From positions 124,001-188,000 of the forward strand of contig NZ_CAJURG010000001.1 in the NCBI RefSeq assembly GCF_910588715.1: a DNA stretch of 64,000 nucleotides, written 5' to 3'. Under the pieces are notes generated by a model, which saw only the letters and a list, made by a program, of their open reading frames with translations, had not been told where the DNA came from and made no database searches. Positions 7,742-17,551 of this stretch are shown here, in pieces. Source of the stretch: an uncultured Clostridium sp. GTDB lineage: Bacteria; Bacillota; Clostridia; Clostridiales; Clostridiaceae. A program made the position numbers and the translations under genes. Position 1 is the first letter of the stretch. Every line of letters begins with the position of its first letter.

Positions 7742-9802
7742 TTGTCAAAGATTAGAGTGTATGAATTGGCAAAAGAGCTTAATGTTAGCTCAAAGGATTT
7801 AATAAATTTATTAATGGAAGAGTTTGGTGTTGAAGTAAAAAATCATATGAGCGTAATAGAAGATGAAGATGCAACACTAATTAAGGAATTATTAGGTGAT
7901 AATAGCGATAATGAAGGTAAAAAGAGTTTAGTGGAAGAATATGAAGATGAACTTGCTGAATCACTTAATAAGGGTGTAAGAAAAAAGAAAAAAACTAAAA
8001 AAGAATTAGAACAAGAAGAAACAGAAAAAAATGCTGAAGCTGCTTGTGGAGTAATTGAAATTGGTGAAACAATAACAGTTAAAGAATTATGTGAAAAGTT
8101 AGGAAAGCCAACAAATGATGTTATTAAGAATTTAATATTTTTAGGTGTTATGGCTGGTGTTAACCAAGAAATAGATTTTTCTACAGCTGAAAAACTTTGT
8201 GAAAAATATGAAGTTTTAGTTGAAAAGAAAGAAGAAGAAACAGAATTAGAAGCTTTTGAAGAAGAAACTGATATAGTTGAAGAAAATTTAGTAAAAAGAC
8301 CTCCAATAGTAACAATTATGGGGCATGTTGACCATGGTAAAACATCACTTTTAGATGCTATAAGACATGCAAAGGTTACTGCAAGTGAAGCTGGTGGAAT
8401 AACTCAACATATTGGTGCTTATACAGTTTCTTTGAATGGAGAAAAAATTACATTCTTAGATACTCCAGGACATGAAGCCTTTACAGCAATGAGAGCTAGA
8501 GGAGCACAAGTTACTGATATAGTTATATTAGTTGTTGCTGCAGATGATGGTATAATGCCACAAACAAAAGAAGCTATAAATCACTGTAAGGCAGCAGAAG
8601 TTCCTATGATTGTTGCAATAAATAAAATTGACAGACCAGGTGCAAATGTTGATAGAGTTAAGCAAGAATTAACTGAACATGGATTAGTTTCAGAAGACTG
8701 GGGTGGAGATACTATTTGTGTTCCGGTTTCAGCTAAAACTGGTGAAAACTTAGAAAGCTTATTGGAAATGGTATTATTAACTGCTGAAATGCAAGAATTA
8801 CAAGCAGATCCAAATAGAAAAGCTAAGGGTACTGTAATTGAAGCTAAGTTAGATAAAGGTAGAGGTTCAGTTGCATCATTACTTATTCAAAATGGTACTT
8901 TAAATGTTGGTGATTCTATTTTAGTTGGTTCTACTTATGGTAGAATAAGAGCTATGTTTGATGATAGAGGAAAGAAAATAAAGAGTGCTGGACCATCTAT
9001 TCCAGTTGAAATCTTAGGCCTTTCTGAAGTTCCTGCTGCAGGAGATAGATTTATAGTTTGCAAAGATGAAAAGACTGCAAGAAATATGGCTGATATTAGA
9101 AAGCAAAAAATTAAGGCTGATAGTCATCAAGCATCAAATAGAGTATCTTTAGAAGATTTATATAGCCAAATTAAAGAAGGAAAAGTTAAGGAATTATCTA
9201 TAGTTGTTAAAGCTGATGTTCAAGGTTCTGTAGAAGCAATAAGACAATCTTTAGAAAAATTATCTACTGATGATGTTAAAGTTAGAGTAATACATGGTGC
9301 TGTTGGTGCAATTACAGAAACAGACGTTACACTTGCAGCAGCTTCAAATGCTTTAGTTATTGGATTTAACGTAAGACCAGATTCCAATGCAACAGTTCAA
9401 TCAGAAAAAGAAAATATTGAAATAAAAACATATAGAATAATATATGATGCAATTGAAGATGTTAAATCTGCTATGATTGGTATGCTTGAACCAGAATATA
9501 AAGAAGTTATAAATGGTAAGGCAGAAGTAAGAATGACATATAAAATTTCAAATGTAGGAACTATAGCAGGGTGTTATGTTATTGATGGTAAGATTGTAAG
9601 AAATTCTGAAGTTAGAGTAATTAGAGATGGTATAGTAATATTTGAATCAACTTTAGCATCTTTAAAGAGATTTAAAGATGATGCTAAAGAAGTAGCTAAG
9701 GGATATGAATGTGGTTTAAGCGTTGAAAAATTCAACGATCTTAAAGAAGGCGATATTATAGAATCATTTACAATGGAAGCTATTAAGAGAAAAGAGCTTT
9801 AA
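7742..9802 (+). CDS. infB: translation initiation factor IF-2
   Basis: About 686 aa, a short clostridial form. It has an N-terminal IF2N domain (SKIRVYELAKELNV), a lysine/glutamate-rich linker, a second IF2N (ITVKELCEKLGKP), the GTPase domain (G1 GHVDHGKT, G3 DTPGHE, G4 NKID), and C-terminal beta-barrel and fMet-tRNA-binding domains. IF-2 places initiator tRNA on the 30S subunit and promotes 70S joining. The start is taken as TTG at 7742, which gives the conserved MSKIRVYELA and has GGGGGTGA at the right distance. An in-frame GTG at 7733 overlaps that ribosome binding site. Confidence 0.96.
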   Translation: MSKIRVYELAKELNVSSKDLINLLMEEFGVEVKNHMSVIEDEDATLIKELLGDNSDNEGKKSLVEEYEDELAESLNKGVRKKKKTKKELEQEETEKNAEAACGVIEIGETITVKELCEKLGKPTNDVIKNLIFLGVMAGVNQEIDFSTAEKLCEKYEVLVEKKEEETELEAFEEETDIVEENLVKRPPIVTIMGHVDHGKTSLLDAIRHAKVTASEAGGITQHIGAYTVSLNGEKITFLDTPGHEAFTAMRARGAQVTDIVILVVAADDGIMPQTKEAINHCKAAEVPMIVAINKIDRPGANVDRVKQELTEHGLVSEDWGGDTICVPVSAKTGENLESLLEMVLLTAEMQELQADPNRKAKGTVIEAKLDKGRGSVASLLIQNGTLNVGDSILVGSTYGRIRAMFDDRGKKIKSAGPSIPVEILGLSEVPAAGDRFIVCKDEKTARNMADIRKQKIKADSHQASNRVSLEDLYSQIKEGKVKELSIVVKADVQGSVEAIRQSLEKLSTDDVKVRVIHGAVGAITETDVTLAAASNALVIGFNVRPDSNATVQSEKENIEIKTYRIIYDAIEDVKSAMIGMLEPEYKEVINGKAEVRMTYKISNVGTIAGCYVIDGKIVRNSEVRVIRDGIVIFESTLASLKRFKDDAKEVAKGYECGLSVEKFNDLKEGDIIESFTMEAIKRKEL

Positions 9803-9814
9803 GAGGTGTTTTAA

Positions 9815-10165
9815 ATGGCTAACTATAGAGGCGGAAGAATAAACGAAGAAGTAAAAAGAGAAATTAGTACTATTATAAGAAGTGAAATAAAAGACCCAAG
9901 ACTTACTGCAATGGTATCAGTTACAGATGTAAAAGTAACTAAAGATTTAAGATATGCAAAAGTATTTGTAAGTATATTTGGTAAAGATGATGAAGAAAAG
10001 AACAATACATTTGTTGCTTTAAAAAATGCTAGTGGATATATTAGAAAAGAAATAGGTCAAAGAATTAATTTAAGATATAATCCTCAAATAATATTTGAAC
10101 TTGATGATTCAATTAATTATGGAATGCATATTGAAGAATTAATTCAAAAGGTAAAAGAAAAGTAA
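9815..10165 (+). CDS. rbfA: 30S ribosome-binding factor RbfA
   Basis: A 116-aa KH-type protein needed for maturation of the 16S rRNA 5' end and for cold growth. It carries the characteristic RINEEVKREISTIIR N-terminus, the DPRLTAMVSVTDVKVTKDL segment and LRYNPQIIFELDDS near the end. A GAGGTG ribosome binding site overlaps the end of infB. Only one base separates its stop from nrnA. Confidence 0.95.
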   Translation: MANYRGGRINEEVKREISTIIRSEIKDPRLTAMVSVTDVKVTKDLRYAKVFVSIFGKDDEEKNNTFVALKNASGYIRKEIGQRINLRYNPQIIFELDDSINYGMHIEELIQKVKEK

Positions 10166-10166
10166 T

Positions 10167-11138
10167 ATGACTTTAAGTCAAATTGCAAAGTTTATATTAG
10201 ATAGCAAGAAAATAGGCATTACCTACCATGTATCACCTGATGGTGATGCAGTAGGTAGTGTTCTTGCACTTTTTAATGCTCTTCAAAGTTTAAATAAGGA
10301 TTGTTATATAATATCAAAGGATACTTTATCAGAAAACTTAAAGTTTTTAAAAGGATCATCTGAAATCACTGGAGAAATTATAGAACCTTTAGATGAAACA
10401 GATATTGTAGTAGTAATTGATTGTGGAAACTTAGATAGAGTAAGTGCAAATTTAGAGGAATTCACTGGCACAATAATAAATATTGATCATCATCTTTCAA
10501 ATGATAAATATGGTGATATAAACTATATAGATTCAAATGCAGCTGCAACAGCAGAAATAATATTTGAATTATTAAATTTAATGGGTATAAGCTTTGAAGA
10601 GGAAAATAGTACTATAAAGGATATAGGCACTTGTATGTATACTTCAATAGTAACAGATACAGGGGGATATAGACATTCTAACGTAACAGAAAGAACACAT
10701 AAAATATCATCAGTATTAAAAAAAATAGGTGTAGATAATACTTCGATTTATCAAAATCTTTTTGATAATAAGGATTTTAGTAGAATAAAGTTAATTGGAA
10801 AAGCATTAACTAATATGCAACTTATTTTAAATGGTAAAGTTGCTTTATTAGAATTAGATAAAAATTTTACATCAGATTTAGGAATTGATATAGGAGATAC
10901 ATCAGATATAATTTCTTACGGACTTCAAATTAAAGGTGTTGAAGTAACTTTATTATTAAAAGAAGTTGAAGATGGTGTTAAAGCAAGTCTTAGAGCTAAG
11001 AGTTATGTTGATGTAAGAAAAATAGCAGAAGTTTTTGGTGGTGGTGGCCATATAAGAGCTTCAGGTATAAAAATTAAAAATATATCAATGGAAGAAGCTA
11101 AATATGAAATATTAAATGAAATACAGAAAGAGTTGTAA
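10167..11138 (+). CDS. nrnA: bifunctional oligoribonuclease / PAP phosphatase NrnA
   Basis: A 323-aa DHH-DHHA1 phosphoesterase. The catalytic N-terminal half shows YHVSPDGDAVGS (the D-x-D metal ligands), VVIDCGN and NIDHHLSN (the DHH motif). The C-terminal DHHA1 domain has VFGGGGHIRASG. NrnA finishes RNA decay by degrading 2- to 5-mers and dephosphorylates pAp. The position between rbfA and truB is the standard one. No ribosome binding site is visible for its ATG, so coupling to rbfA is likely. The fragment at 1-303 is a second family member. Confidence 0.93.
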   Translation: MTLSQIAKFILDSKKIGITYHVSPDGDAVGSVLALFNALQSLNKDCYIISKDTLSENLKFLKGSSEITGEIIEPLDETDIVVVIDCGNLDRVSANLEEFTGTIINIDHHLSNDKYGDINYIDSNAAATAEIIFELLNLMGISFEEENSTIKDIGTCMYTSIVTDTGGYRHSNVTERTHKISSVLKKIGVDNTSIYQNLFDNKDFSRIKLIGKALTNMQLILNGKVALLELDKNFTSDLGIDIGDTSDIISYGLQIKGVEVTLLLKEVEDGVKASLRAKSYVDVRKIAEVFGGGGHIRASGIKIKNISMEEAKYEILNEIQKEL

Positions 11139-11141
11139 GAT

Positions 11142-12020
11142 ATGAATGGAATTTTAAATATCTTTAAACCAATGGGAATGTCATCTTTTGATGTTGTTAG
11201 AGTTGTTAAAAAAGTAGCTAAGACAGGAAAGGTTGGACATACTGGAACATTAGATCCAGAAGCAACAGGGGTGTTACCTATATGTATTGGTAGAGCAACT
11301 AAAATAATAGATTATATTATGGATTCTGAAAAAGTATATGAAGTTACTTTTAAGCTAGGAATTAGGACAACTACTTATGATTTAGAAGGTGAAGTTTTAG
11401 AAGAAAGAGATACTTCTAATTTAAGTGATAATGATATACTAAATGTAATTAAGGAGTTTATAGGAGAATATACTCAAGTTCCACCTATGTATTCTGCTTT
11501 AAAGCAAAATGGAGTTAGACTTTATGAGTTAGCTAGAAAAGGAATAGAAGTGGAAAGAGAAGGTAGATTAATAAATATCTATAATATTGAAGATATTAAT
11601 ATAGATAATCCTTATGTTTCTATGAAGGTTACATGTTCTAAGGGTACTTATATAAGAAGTTTATGTTATGATATAGGAGAAAAATTAGGAGTTTTTGCAA
11701 CTATGACAAAATTAAATAGATCAAAAACTTCTGTATTTTCACAAGAAAATTCAATTAATATTAATGATTTAACAGAAGAAAATATAGAAAACTATGTTAT
11801 AACTATGGAAGAAGCTTTAAATAAATATGAATCAATTACTGTATATGGAAAATATACAAAACTTCTTATAAATGGAGTAAGAGTTGCTGATAATAGATTT
11901 ACTAAAGACAAAGTTATAAATAGTGTATTATATAGAGTTTATGATGAAAATAAAAACTTTATAGGATTAGGTAAAAGAAATAACTTTGGATTTAAAATAG
12001 AAAAGCTACTAATAATATAG
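11142..12020 (+). CDS. truB: tRNA pseudouridine(55) synthase TruB
   Basis: A 292-aa enzyme making pseudouridine 55 in the T-loop of nearly all elongator tRNAs. Catalytic Asp lies in GHTGTLDPEATGVLP (residues about 34-48). MYSALKQNGVRLYELAR and KGTYIRSL are the other family motifs, and a PUA-like domain occupies the C-terminus. It starts 3 nt after the nrnA stop, in the same operon. Confidence 0.95.
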   Translation: MNGILNIFKPMGMSSFDVVRVVKKVAKTGKVGHTGTLDPEATGVLPICIGRATKIIDYIMDSEKVYEVTFKLGIRTTTYDLEGEVLEERDTSNLSDNDILNVIKEFIGEYTQVPPMYSALKQNGVRLYELARKGIEVEREGRLINIYNIEDINIDNPYVSMKVTCSKGTYIRSLCYDIGEKLGVFATMTKLNRSKTSVFSQENSININDLTEENIENYVITMEEALNKYESITVYGKYTKLLINGVRVADNRFTKDKVINSVLYRVYDENKNFIGLGKRNNFGFKIEKLLII

Positions 12021-12030
12021 GAGAAAAGCA

Positions 12031-12957
12031 ATGCTAATATATGATAATAAAGCTTTTAATGAAGAAAGCAAAAATAATTATATAGCTCTTGGTAGCTTTG
12101 ATGGATTACACTTAGGACACTTATCGTTAATTGAAAAGGCTAAAGATTTAGCTGTAAAAAATAATGGCAAATCAATTATTTTTACTTTTAAAAATCATCC
12201 TAGAAAGTTTTTAAATACCACGAATAAAATACAGTTAATTATGACAAATGAAGAAAAAATTGATATTTTACAAAATGAAGAAGTAGATATAATTGCATTT
12301 AAGGATTTTGATGAAAAAATCATGAAGATGATGCCTGATGAATTTATAAGATGGCTATGTAAAAGCTATAATGTAAAGGGAATTATTGTAGGATTTAATT
12401 TTAAGTTTGGTTATAAAAATTTAGGGGATGTTGAAACTTTAGAAAAGTTTCAAAAAGAATATAAGTATAAATTATATGTAATGAAACCTTATACCATGCA
12501 AGATGAAATAATAAGTTCTACATCTATTAGAAAAGAATTATTAGATGGAAACGTGAAAAAAGCATTTAATATGTTATCTAGACCTTATATGCTTTCAGGA
12601 AAAGTTATAGATGGGAAAAAGCTTGGAAGAACTATAGGTTTTCCAACAGCTAATTTAGAAATTAATAAAGAAAAAGTTATTCCTAAAAAAGGTGTTTATT
12701 ATACTAATGTAAAAATAGATGAAAAAACATTTAAGGGAATTACTTCTGTTGGGAATAATCCTACTGTAAATGGGCAAGAATTAACTTTAGAAACCTATAT
12801 ATTAAATTTTAATGAAGATATATATGGAAAAGAAATTAAGGTTTACTTCATTGATAGAATTAGAGATGAGATAAAGTTTAATAATATTAATGAATTAGTT
12901 GCACAATTAAAAAAAGATAAAAAGTTTGCAGAAGAAAAAGGTGAAATGTATTTTTAA
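12031..12957 (+). CDS. ribF: bifunctional riboflavin kinase / FAD synthetase RibF
   Basis: A 308-aa protein. The N-terminal adenylyltransferase domain has ALGSFDGLHLGHLSLI (the HxGH-type nucleotide site) and STSIRKEL. The C-terminal flavokinase domain has GRTIGFPTANLE and GVYYTNVKID. It converts riboflavin to FMN and then FAD. It is the last gene of the rimP operon. A TCTTTTAT/ATAAAAGA hairpin follows at about 12961-12985 but lacks a T-tract, so termination there is not clear. No FMN riboswitch is seen near it. Confidence 0.95.
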   Translation: MLIYDNKAFNEESKNNYIALGSFDGLHLGHLSLIEKAKDLAVKNNGKSIIFTFKNHPRKFLNTTNKIQLIMTNEEKIDILQNEEVDIIAFKDFDEKIMKMMPDEFIRWLCKSYNVKGIIVGFNFKFGYKNLGDVETLEKFQKEYKYKLYVMKPYTMQDEIISSTSIRKELLDGNVKKAFNMLSRPYMLSGKVIDGKKLGRTIGFPTANLEINKEKVIPKKGVYYTNVKIDEKTFKGITSVGNNPTVNGQELTLETYILNFNEDIYGKEIKVYFIDRIRDEIKFNNINELVAQLKKDKKFAEEKGEMYF

Positions 12958-13123
12958 TTTTCTTTTATAGATAAAGATAAAAGAAGATAAAACTTAACAA
13001 CTATATAATAATATATATAAATTTAAATTTTAAGTTATATTAAAGTAATTTTAGTATTTTAGCGATTAAGTTTAATCAATATTAGATAATAAAATACAAA
13101 TAAATTTAAAATAATAAATTATA

Positions 13124-13152
13124 TTTACAAGATAGACTTACTTTGATATAAT
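13124..13152 (+). promoter_or_regulatory. rpsO promoter
   Basis: TTTACA, 17 nt, TATAAT, an almost consensus vegetative promoter. It leaves a leader of roughly 80 nt before rpsO, enough for an S15-binding autoregulatory structure, which I cannot verify by eye. The A+T-rich stretch 12986-13123 upstream shows nothing else. Confidence 0.8.
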
Positions 13153-13236
13153 ATCTCATGAAGAACCTACTTCTAAGATTTGAGGGTGATTTCTCTTTTC
13201 CTGGAAATAGGGGATAAATTAACTGGAGGTGTCATT

Positions 13237-13500
13237 ATGGACGCAATAAGAAAGCAAGAATTAATCAAACAATACGGAAGACATGAAGGAGACACTGGTT
13301 CACCAGAAGTTCAAATCGCTCTTTTAACTGAAAGAATCAACTCATTAACTGGACACTTAAAAGTTCACAAGAAAGACCACCACTCAAGAAGAGGTCTTTT
13401 AATGATGGTTGGACAAAGAAGAGGTCTTTTAAATTACTTAGCTGAACAAGATATCGAAAGATACAGAGCTATAATAGCACAATTAGGCTTAAGAAGATAG
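13237..13500 (+). CDS. rpsO: 30S ribosomal protein S15
   Basis: 87 aa, the exact length of bacterial S15. It contains GRHEGDTGSPEVQIALLTER, the GHLKVHKKDHHSRRGLLMMV rRNA-binding helix and a basic C-terminus ending LGLRR. S15 is a primary 16S binding protein of the central domain. The start is ATG at 13237, after GGAGGTG; an in-frame upstream ATG at 13180 would add 19 residues absent from the family. C-ending codons are more frequent than in neighbours, as expected for a highly expressed gene. Confidence 0.98.
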   Translation: MDAIRKQELIKQYGRHEGDTGSPEVQIALLTERINSLTGHLKVHKKDHHSRRGLLMMVGQRRGLLNYLAEQDIERYRAIIAQLGLRR

Positions 13501-13506
13501 TCTTTA

Positions 13507-13536
13507 TAGAGCGGGTTTTATCCGCTCTATTATTTT
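13507..13536 (+). terminator. terminator/processing hairpin between rpsO and pnp
   Basis: TAGAGCGG and CCGCTCTA stem with a short loop and a moderate T-rich tail (TTATTTT). Read-through into pnp is plausible because no clear promoter lies in the 50 nt that follow. Confidence 0.75.
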
Positions 13537-13585
13537 AAAAAAATTAAATTAATAAAACCCGTAAAACCTGAAGGGAGGTTATTAA

Positions 13586-15685
13586 ATGACTAATATATTA
13601 GAAAGAAATATAGCCGGTAGAAATATGAAAGTTGAATTTGGTAGAGTTGGAATGTTATCAAATGCAGCTATTTTTATGAGCTATGGAGATACAGTAATAT
13701 TAACAAATGTTAATGCTTCAGAAAAACCAAGAGATGGAATAGACTTTTTTCCATTAAGCGTTGAATATGAAGAAAGATTATATGCAGTTGGTAAAATACC
13801 AGGTGGATTTATAAAAAGAGAAGGTAGACCTTCAGAAAATGCAATTCTTTTTGGAAGAGCTGTAGATAGACCATTAAGACCATTATTCCCTAAGGGATAT
13901 AGAAATGATGTTCAAGTGGTTTGCACAGTTGTATCTGTAGAACAAGATAACTTACCAGAAATTCTAGCAATCAATGCAGCATCAATGGCATTATCCCTAT
14001 CAAGTATTCCTTTTACAACTCCAGTTGCAGCAGTGCAAGTTGGTCTTATAGATGGAAATTTTGTTTTAAATCCTACTTCAAAAGAAAGAGAAGAAAGTAT
14101 TCTTCAATTAACTGTTTGTGCAACTAAAGAAAGAGTTATGATGATTGAAGCTGGTGGAAATGAAATTCCAGAAGATACAATGATTAAAGCAATTGAATAT
14201 GGATTTGAAAAGTGTCAAGATATAGTTGCATTCCAAGAAGAAGCGATGGCTAAATTCGGAAAGAAAAAGGATGAACCTGTTCTTTATAAGCCAGATGAAG
14301 AACTTTCAAAAGACATTAAAGATTTTGCAAGTGAAATGATAAAAGAAGCTATGTGGATCACTGATAAAGATGAAAGAAATGCTGCGATGGACATAGTAAA
14401 CGATAAAATAAGTGAAGCGTTTGCAGAAAAATATCCAGACACATTTGCAGATTCTAAAGAAATAGTTTATAACATGCAAAAAGAAGTGGTTAGAGATATG
14501 CTTTTAAATCATTCTAGAAGACCTGATGGAAGAGCTTTTGATGAAATAAGAAAAATTTCATGTGAAGTAGATTTACTTCCAAGAACTCATGGAACAGGAT
14601 TATTTACAAGAGGATTAACTCAAGTTATGACTGTTGCTACTTTAGGGGCTGTTGGAGATATTCAAATTATAGATGGTATAGGAGAAACAGAATCTAAGAG
14701 ATATATGCACCACTATAATTTCCCAGCTTATTCTGTTGGGGAAGTAAAGCCATTAAGAGGACCAGGTAGAAGAGAAATAGGTCATGGAGCTTTAGCAGAA
14801 AGAGCTTTAGAACCACTTATTCCTTCAGAAGAAGAGTTCCCATATACAATTAGATTAGTTTCAGAAGTATTAAGTTCAAATGGTTCTACTTCTCAAGCTT
14901 CTGTTTGTGGATCTACATTAGCATTATTAGATGCAGGTGTTCCAATTAAGAGGCCAGCAGCAGGTATTGCAATGGGGCTTATAACATCAGAAGATTTAAG
15001 CGAAGAAGAAGTTTTAACTGATATTCAAGGAATAGAAGATTTCTTTGGAGATATGGACTTTAAAGTAGCAGGAACAACAGAAGGTATAACTTCAATTCAA
15101 GTTGATACAAAAATTAAGGGATTAAGCTTTAATGTAATTGAAACAGCAATTAAAAACGCAAGAAAAGCTAGATTACACATTTTAGATAAAATAAATGAAT
15201 GTATACCAAATCCAAAATCAGAAGTATCTAAATTTGCTCCAAAAACATCAACTATTTCTATAGATCCAGAAAAAATAAGAGATGTTATTGGTGCAGGTGG
15301 TAAAGTTATTAATAAGATAATAGCTGATACAGGTGTTAAGATAGATATTAAAGAAGATGGTACAGTATTTGTTTCTTCACCAGACCATGATGGAGTAAAT
15401 GAAGCTATCAGAATTATTGAAGGATTGACTAAAGAAGTTCAAGCAGGTGAGGTTTATTTAGGAAAAGTAACTAAAATAGCTGCCTTTGGTGCATTTATTG
15501 AAATTTTACCTAACAAAGAAGGGCTTTGTCATATTTCTAAATTAGATAAAAAGAGAGTAGAAAAGGTTGAAGATGTTGTATCTGTTGGAGATGAAATTTT
15601 AGTTAAAGTAACTGAAATAGATTCTCAAGGAAGAATTAACCTTTCAAGAAAAGATGCTCTTCCACAAGATGAGCCAACTGAATAA
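13586..15685 (+). CDS. pnp: polynucleotide phosphorylase
   Basis: 699 aa, full length. It has two RNase PH domains separated by an all-alpha linker, then a KH domain (PEKIRDVIGAGGKVINKI, about residues 560-620) and an S1 domain (GEVYLGKVTKIAAFGAFIEI, about 625-695). It degrades RNA phosphorolytically from the 3' end. GREEIGHG-like GRREIGHGALAERAL and the GSTSQASVCGSTLALLDAG active-site region of the second core domain are present. GGGAGG precedes the ATG. It follows rpsO as in most bacteria. Confidence 0.97.
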   Translation: MTNILERNIAGRNMKVEFGRVGMLSNAAIFMSYGDTVILTNVNASEKPRDGIDFFPLSVEYEERLYAVGKIPGGFIKREGRPSENAILFGRAVDRPLRPLFPKGYRNDVQVVCTVVSVEQDNLPEILAINAASMALSLSSIPFTTPVAAVQVGLIDGNFVLNPTSKEREESILQLTVCATKERVMMIEAGGNEIPEDTMIKAIEYGFEKCQDIVAFQEEAMAKFGKKKDEPVLYKPDEELSKDIKDFASEMIKEAMWITDKDERNAAMDIVNDKISEAFAEKYPDTFADSKEIVYNMQKEVVRDMLLNHSRRPDGRAFDEIRKISCEVDLLPRTHGTGLFTRGLTQVMTVATLGAVGDIQIIDGIGETESKRYMHHYNFPAYSVGEVKPLRGPGRREIGHGALAERALEPLIPSEEEFPYTIRLVSEVLSSNGSTSQASVCGSTLALLDAGVPIKRPAAGIAMGLITSEDLSEEEVLTDIQGIEDFFGDMDFKVAGTTEGITSIQVDTKIKGLSFNVIETAIKNARKARLHILDKINECIPNPKSEVSKFAPKTSTISIDPEKIRDVIGAGGKVINKIIADTGVKIDIKEDGTVFVSSPDHDGVNEAIRIIEGLTKEVQAGEVYLGKVTKIAAFGAFIEILPNKEGLCHISKLDKKRVEKVEDVVSVGDEILVKVTEIDSQGRINLSRKDALPQDEPTE

Positions 15686-15695
15686 TAAAAATGTT

Positions 15696-15727
15696 AAAAG
15701 AGAATTTAAAATAATTCTCTTTTTTTT
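15696..15727 (+). terminator. Rho-independent terminator after pnp
   Basis: AAAAGAGAATT and AATTCTCTTTT stem, 6-nt loop, T8 tail. Confidence 0.93.
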
Positions 15728-15794
15728 ACTATATAGAATAAATATGATAAGATTAAAATAAACTAAAAGCAAATCTATAAAAATGGAGGTAAGT

Positions 15795-17099
15795 ATGTTT
15801 AATTTATATACATTAGATAATGGTTTGAGAGTTGTAACAGAATATATTGAGCATGTTAATTCTATAAGTGTAGGAATAATGGTTCAAAATGGTTCAAGAA
15901 ATGAAAGTAAAGATGTTAATGGTATTTCACATTTTATAGAGCATATGTTTTTTAAAGGTACTGATAAAAGAAGTGCAAAAGAAATAGTGCAAGAAATAGA
16001 AAATATAGGTGGTCAAATTAATGCCTATACAAGCAAGGAAACTACTTGTTATTATATAAAAGCATTAAATACTCATGTTGATTTATGTTTAGATGTAATT
16101 TCTGATATGATATTAAATGCAAAGTTTGATGAAGAAGAAATAGAAAAAGAAAAGGGGGTAGTTATAGAAGAAATAAATATGAGTCAAGATAATCCAGAAG
16201 ATGTATTAGACGAAATACATTCAGAAGCTATTTTTGGAGATAACTCTTTAGCTTATCCTATTTTAGGTACACCTGATAAAATAAAATCATTTACTAGAAA
16301 AAAAATTAAAGATTATATTAAAAATCATTATACACCATATAATTCTGTACTTAGTATTTGTGGTAAGTTTGATGAAAAGGAATTAAGAAAGCTTATTGAA
16401 GAATATTTTGGTAAATGGAGCAAAGATAATATATATAATCCAAGTTATGAAGCTATTACATTAAAACATGATAGCAAATATACTGAAAAACAAATAGAAC
16501 AAGTTCATATAAATTTAGGTTTAAATGGACTACCATATGCTGATGATAAATCGTATTCATTAGTTTTATTGAATAATATATTTGGTGGCGGTGCATCATC
16601 AATACTTTTCCAAAAGGTTAGAGAAGAGTTAGGATTATGTTACAGTGTTTATTCTTACATGCAACCTTATTTAGGGGTTGGAACTATGAATATATATACA
16701 GGGTTGAGTAATAAGTATTGTGATAAAGCAATAAGTGTTATTAATGAACATTTATATGATTTTGCCAATAAGGGTATAAGTAAAGAATTACTAGAAATTA
16801 ATAAAGAAAAAATTAAGGCAAGTTATATATTAGGTCTAGAAAGCACTTCATCTAGAATGTTTGCAAATGCAAAATGCTTCTTATTACAAAATAAAATTAA
16901 AACACAAGAAGATGTAATTAAGAGAATTAACAAAATAGATAATGATGACATAAACTATGTATTGGAGAGATGCTTTAAACCAGGAATAATAAGTACTGCT
17001 TTTGTTGGTCAGGGTGTGGAAGCAGATAAATTAAACTCAATTATAAATAACTCTAAAGTTGCATATAAGAGTTGTAGTGATGAAAAATTTCTATTGTAA
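15795..17099 (+). CDS. M16-family zinc metallopeptidase (YmxG/MlpA type)
   Basis: About 434 aa. The inverted zinc motif HxxEH is seen as HFIEH (H46, E49, H50), and a third ligand is expected from the EKGVVIEEI helix near residue 125. Two homologous alpha/beta domains follow, the second inactive, typical of the processing-peptidase family. The GGGAS and REELGLCYSVYSY segments belong to the C-terminal domain. The ATG at 15795 is used because GGAGGT overlaps an earlier in-frame ATG at 15783. The place just after pnp matches ymxG (mlpA) of Bacillus. Cellular substrate unknown. Confidence 0.9.
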   Translation: MFNLYTLDNGLRVVTEYIEHVNSISVGIMVQNGSRNESKDVNGISHFIEHMFFKGTDKRSAKEIVQEIENIGGQINAYTSKETTCYYIKALNTHVDLCLDVISDMILNAKFDEEEIEKEKGVVIEEINMSQDNPEDVLDEIHSEAIFGDNSLAYPILGTPDKIKSFTRKKIKDYIKNHYTPYNSVLSICGKFDEKELRKLIEEYFGKWSKDNIYNPSYEAITLKHDSKYTEKQIEQVHINLGLNGLPYADDKSYSLVLLNNIFGGGASSILFQKVREELGLCYSVYSYMQPYLGVGTMNIYTGLSNKYCDKAISVINEHLYDFANKGISKELLEINKEKIKASYILGLESTSSRMFANAKCFLLQNKIKTQEDVIKRINKIDNDDINYVLERCFKPGIISTAFVGQGVEADKLNSIINNSKVAYKSCSDEKFLL

Positions 17100-17224
17100 G
17101 TTTGTCTTATAGTTGATATATTATTTAAGGAGAGTAAATTGCTAATTGGATTTTAATCGTATATCTAAAGTAATATATTATTTTTTGTTTGCATAATATT
17201 ATGTATAACGAGGAGGTAATTATT

Positions 17225-17530
17225 ATGAAGGATTTTGAATATTACGAAAAAAAGCCAGAAAGTCAGCTTAGAAATTTAAGCGAGTTAGAAAGATATGAAA
17301 TTTTTAACTTAGAGTGTGCAGAAAAATATGATAGTACTCAAAATATTGACTTTATAATTGATGAAGAAGGATATATTAAATTTCTAGTGGTTGGTATTAG
17401 TTCAAGTAAGTTTAGTTTTTTTGGTAGTAAGGAATATGTTGAAATACCATGGGAATGTGTAACAAAGGTTGGAACTAATGTTATAGTAATCTCTGCTGAG
17501 GAAGGAAAGATAAAAAGAGCGAGAGCTTAA
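17225..17530 (+). CDS. ymxH: YlmC/YmxH-family PRC-barrel protein, sporulation-associated
   Basis: A 101-aa protein. An N-terminal extension of about 25 residues precedes a single PRC-barrel-like domain: LSELERYEIFNLECAEKY, then a DEEGYIKFLVV strand and IPWECVTKVGTNVIVIS at the end, which is the family's hallmark. Known members are small sporulation-linked proteins of unclear role. AGGAGG at 17211-17216 fixes the ATG at 17225. The order pnp, M16 peptidase, ymxH, aspartokinase matches Bacillus, although spoVFA, spoVFB and asd are missing between them here. Confidence 0.8.
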   Translation: MKDFEYYEKKPESQLRNLSELERYEIFNLECAEKYDSTQNIDFIIDEEGYIKFLVVGISSSKFSFFGSKEYVEIPWECVTKVGTNVIVISAEEGKIKRARA

Positions 17531-17551
17531 AAAACTTAAGGGGGAGATTCC

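Noticed and set aside
12961..12985. Terminator after ribF
   Set aside because: The TCTTTTAT/ATAAAAGA hairpin is followed by AGATAAAACTT, which is not a T-tract.
17100..17224. Lysine riboswitch or T-box upstream of ymxH-aspartokinase
   Set aside because: No conserved riboswitch or T-box core was seen; the stretch is too short and unstructured.
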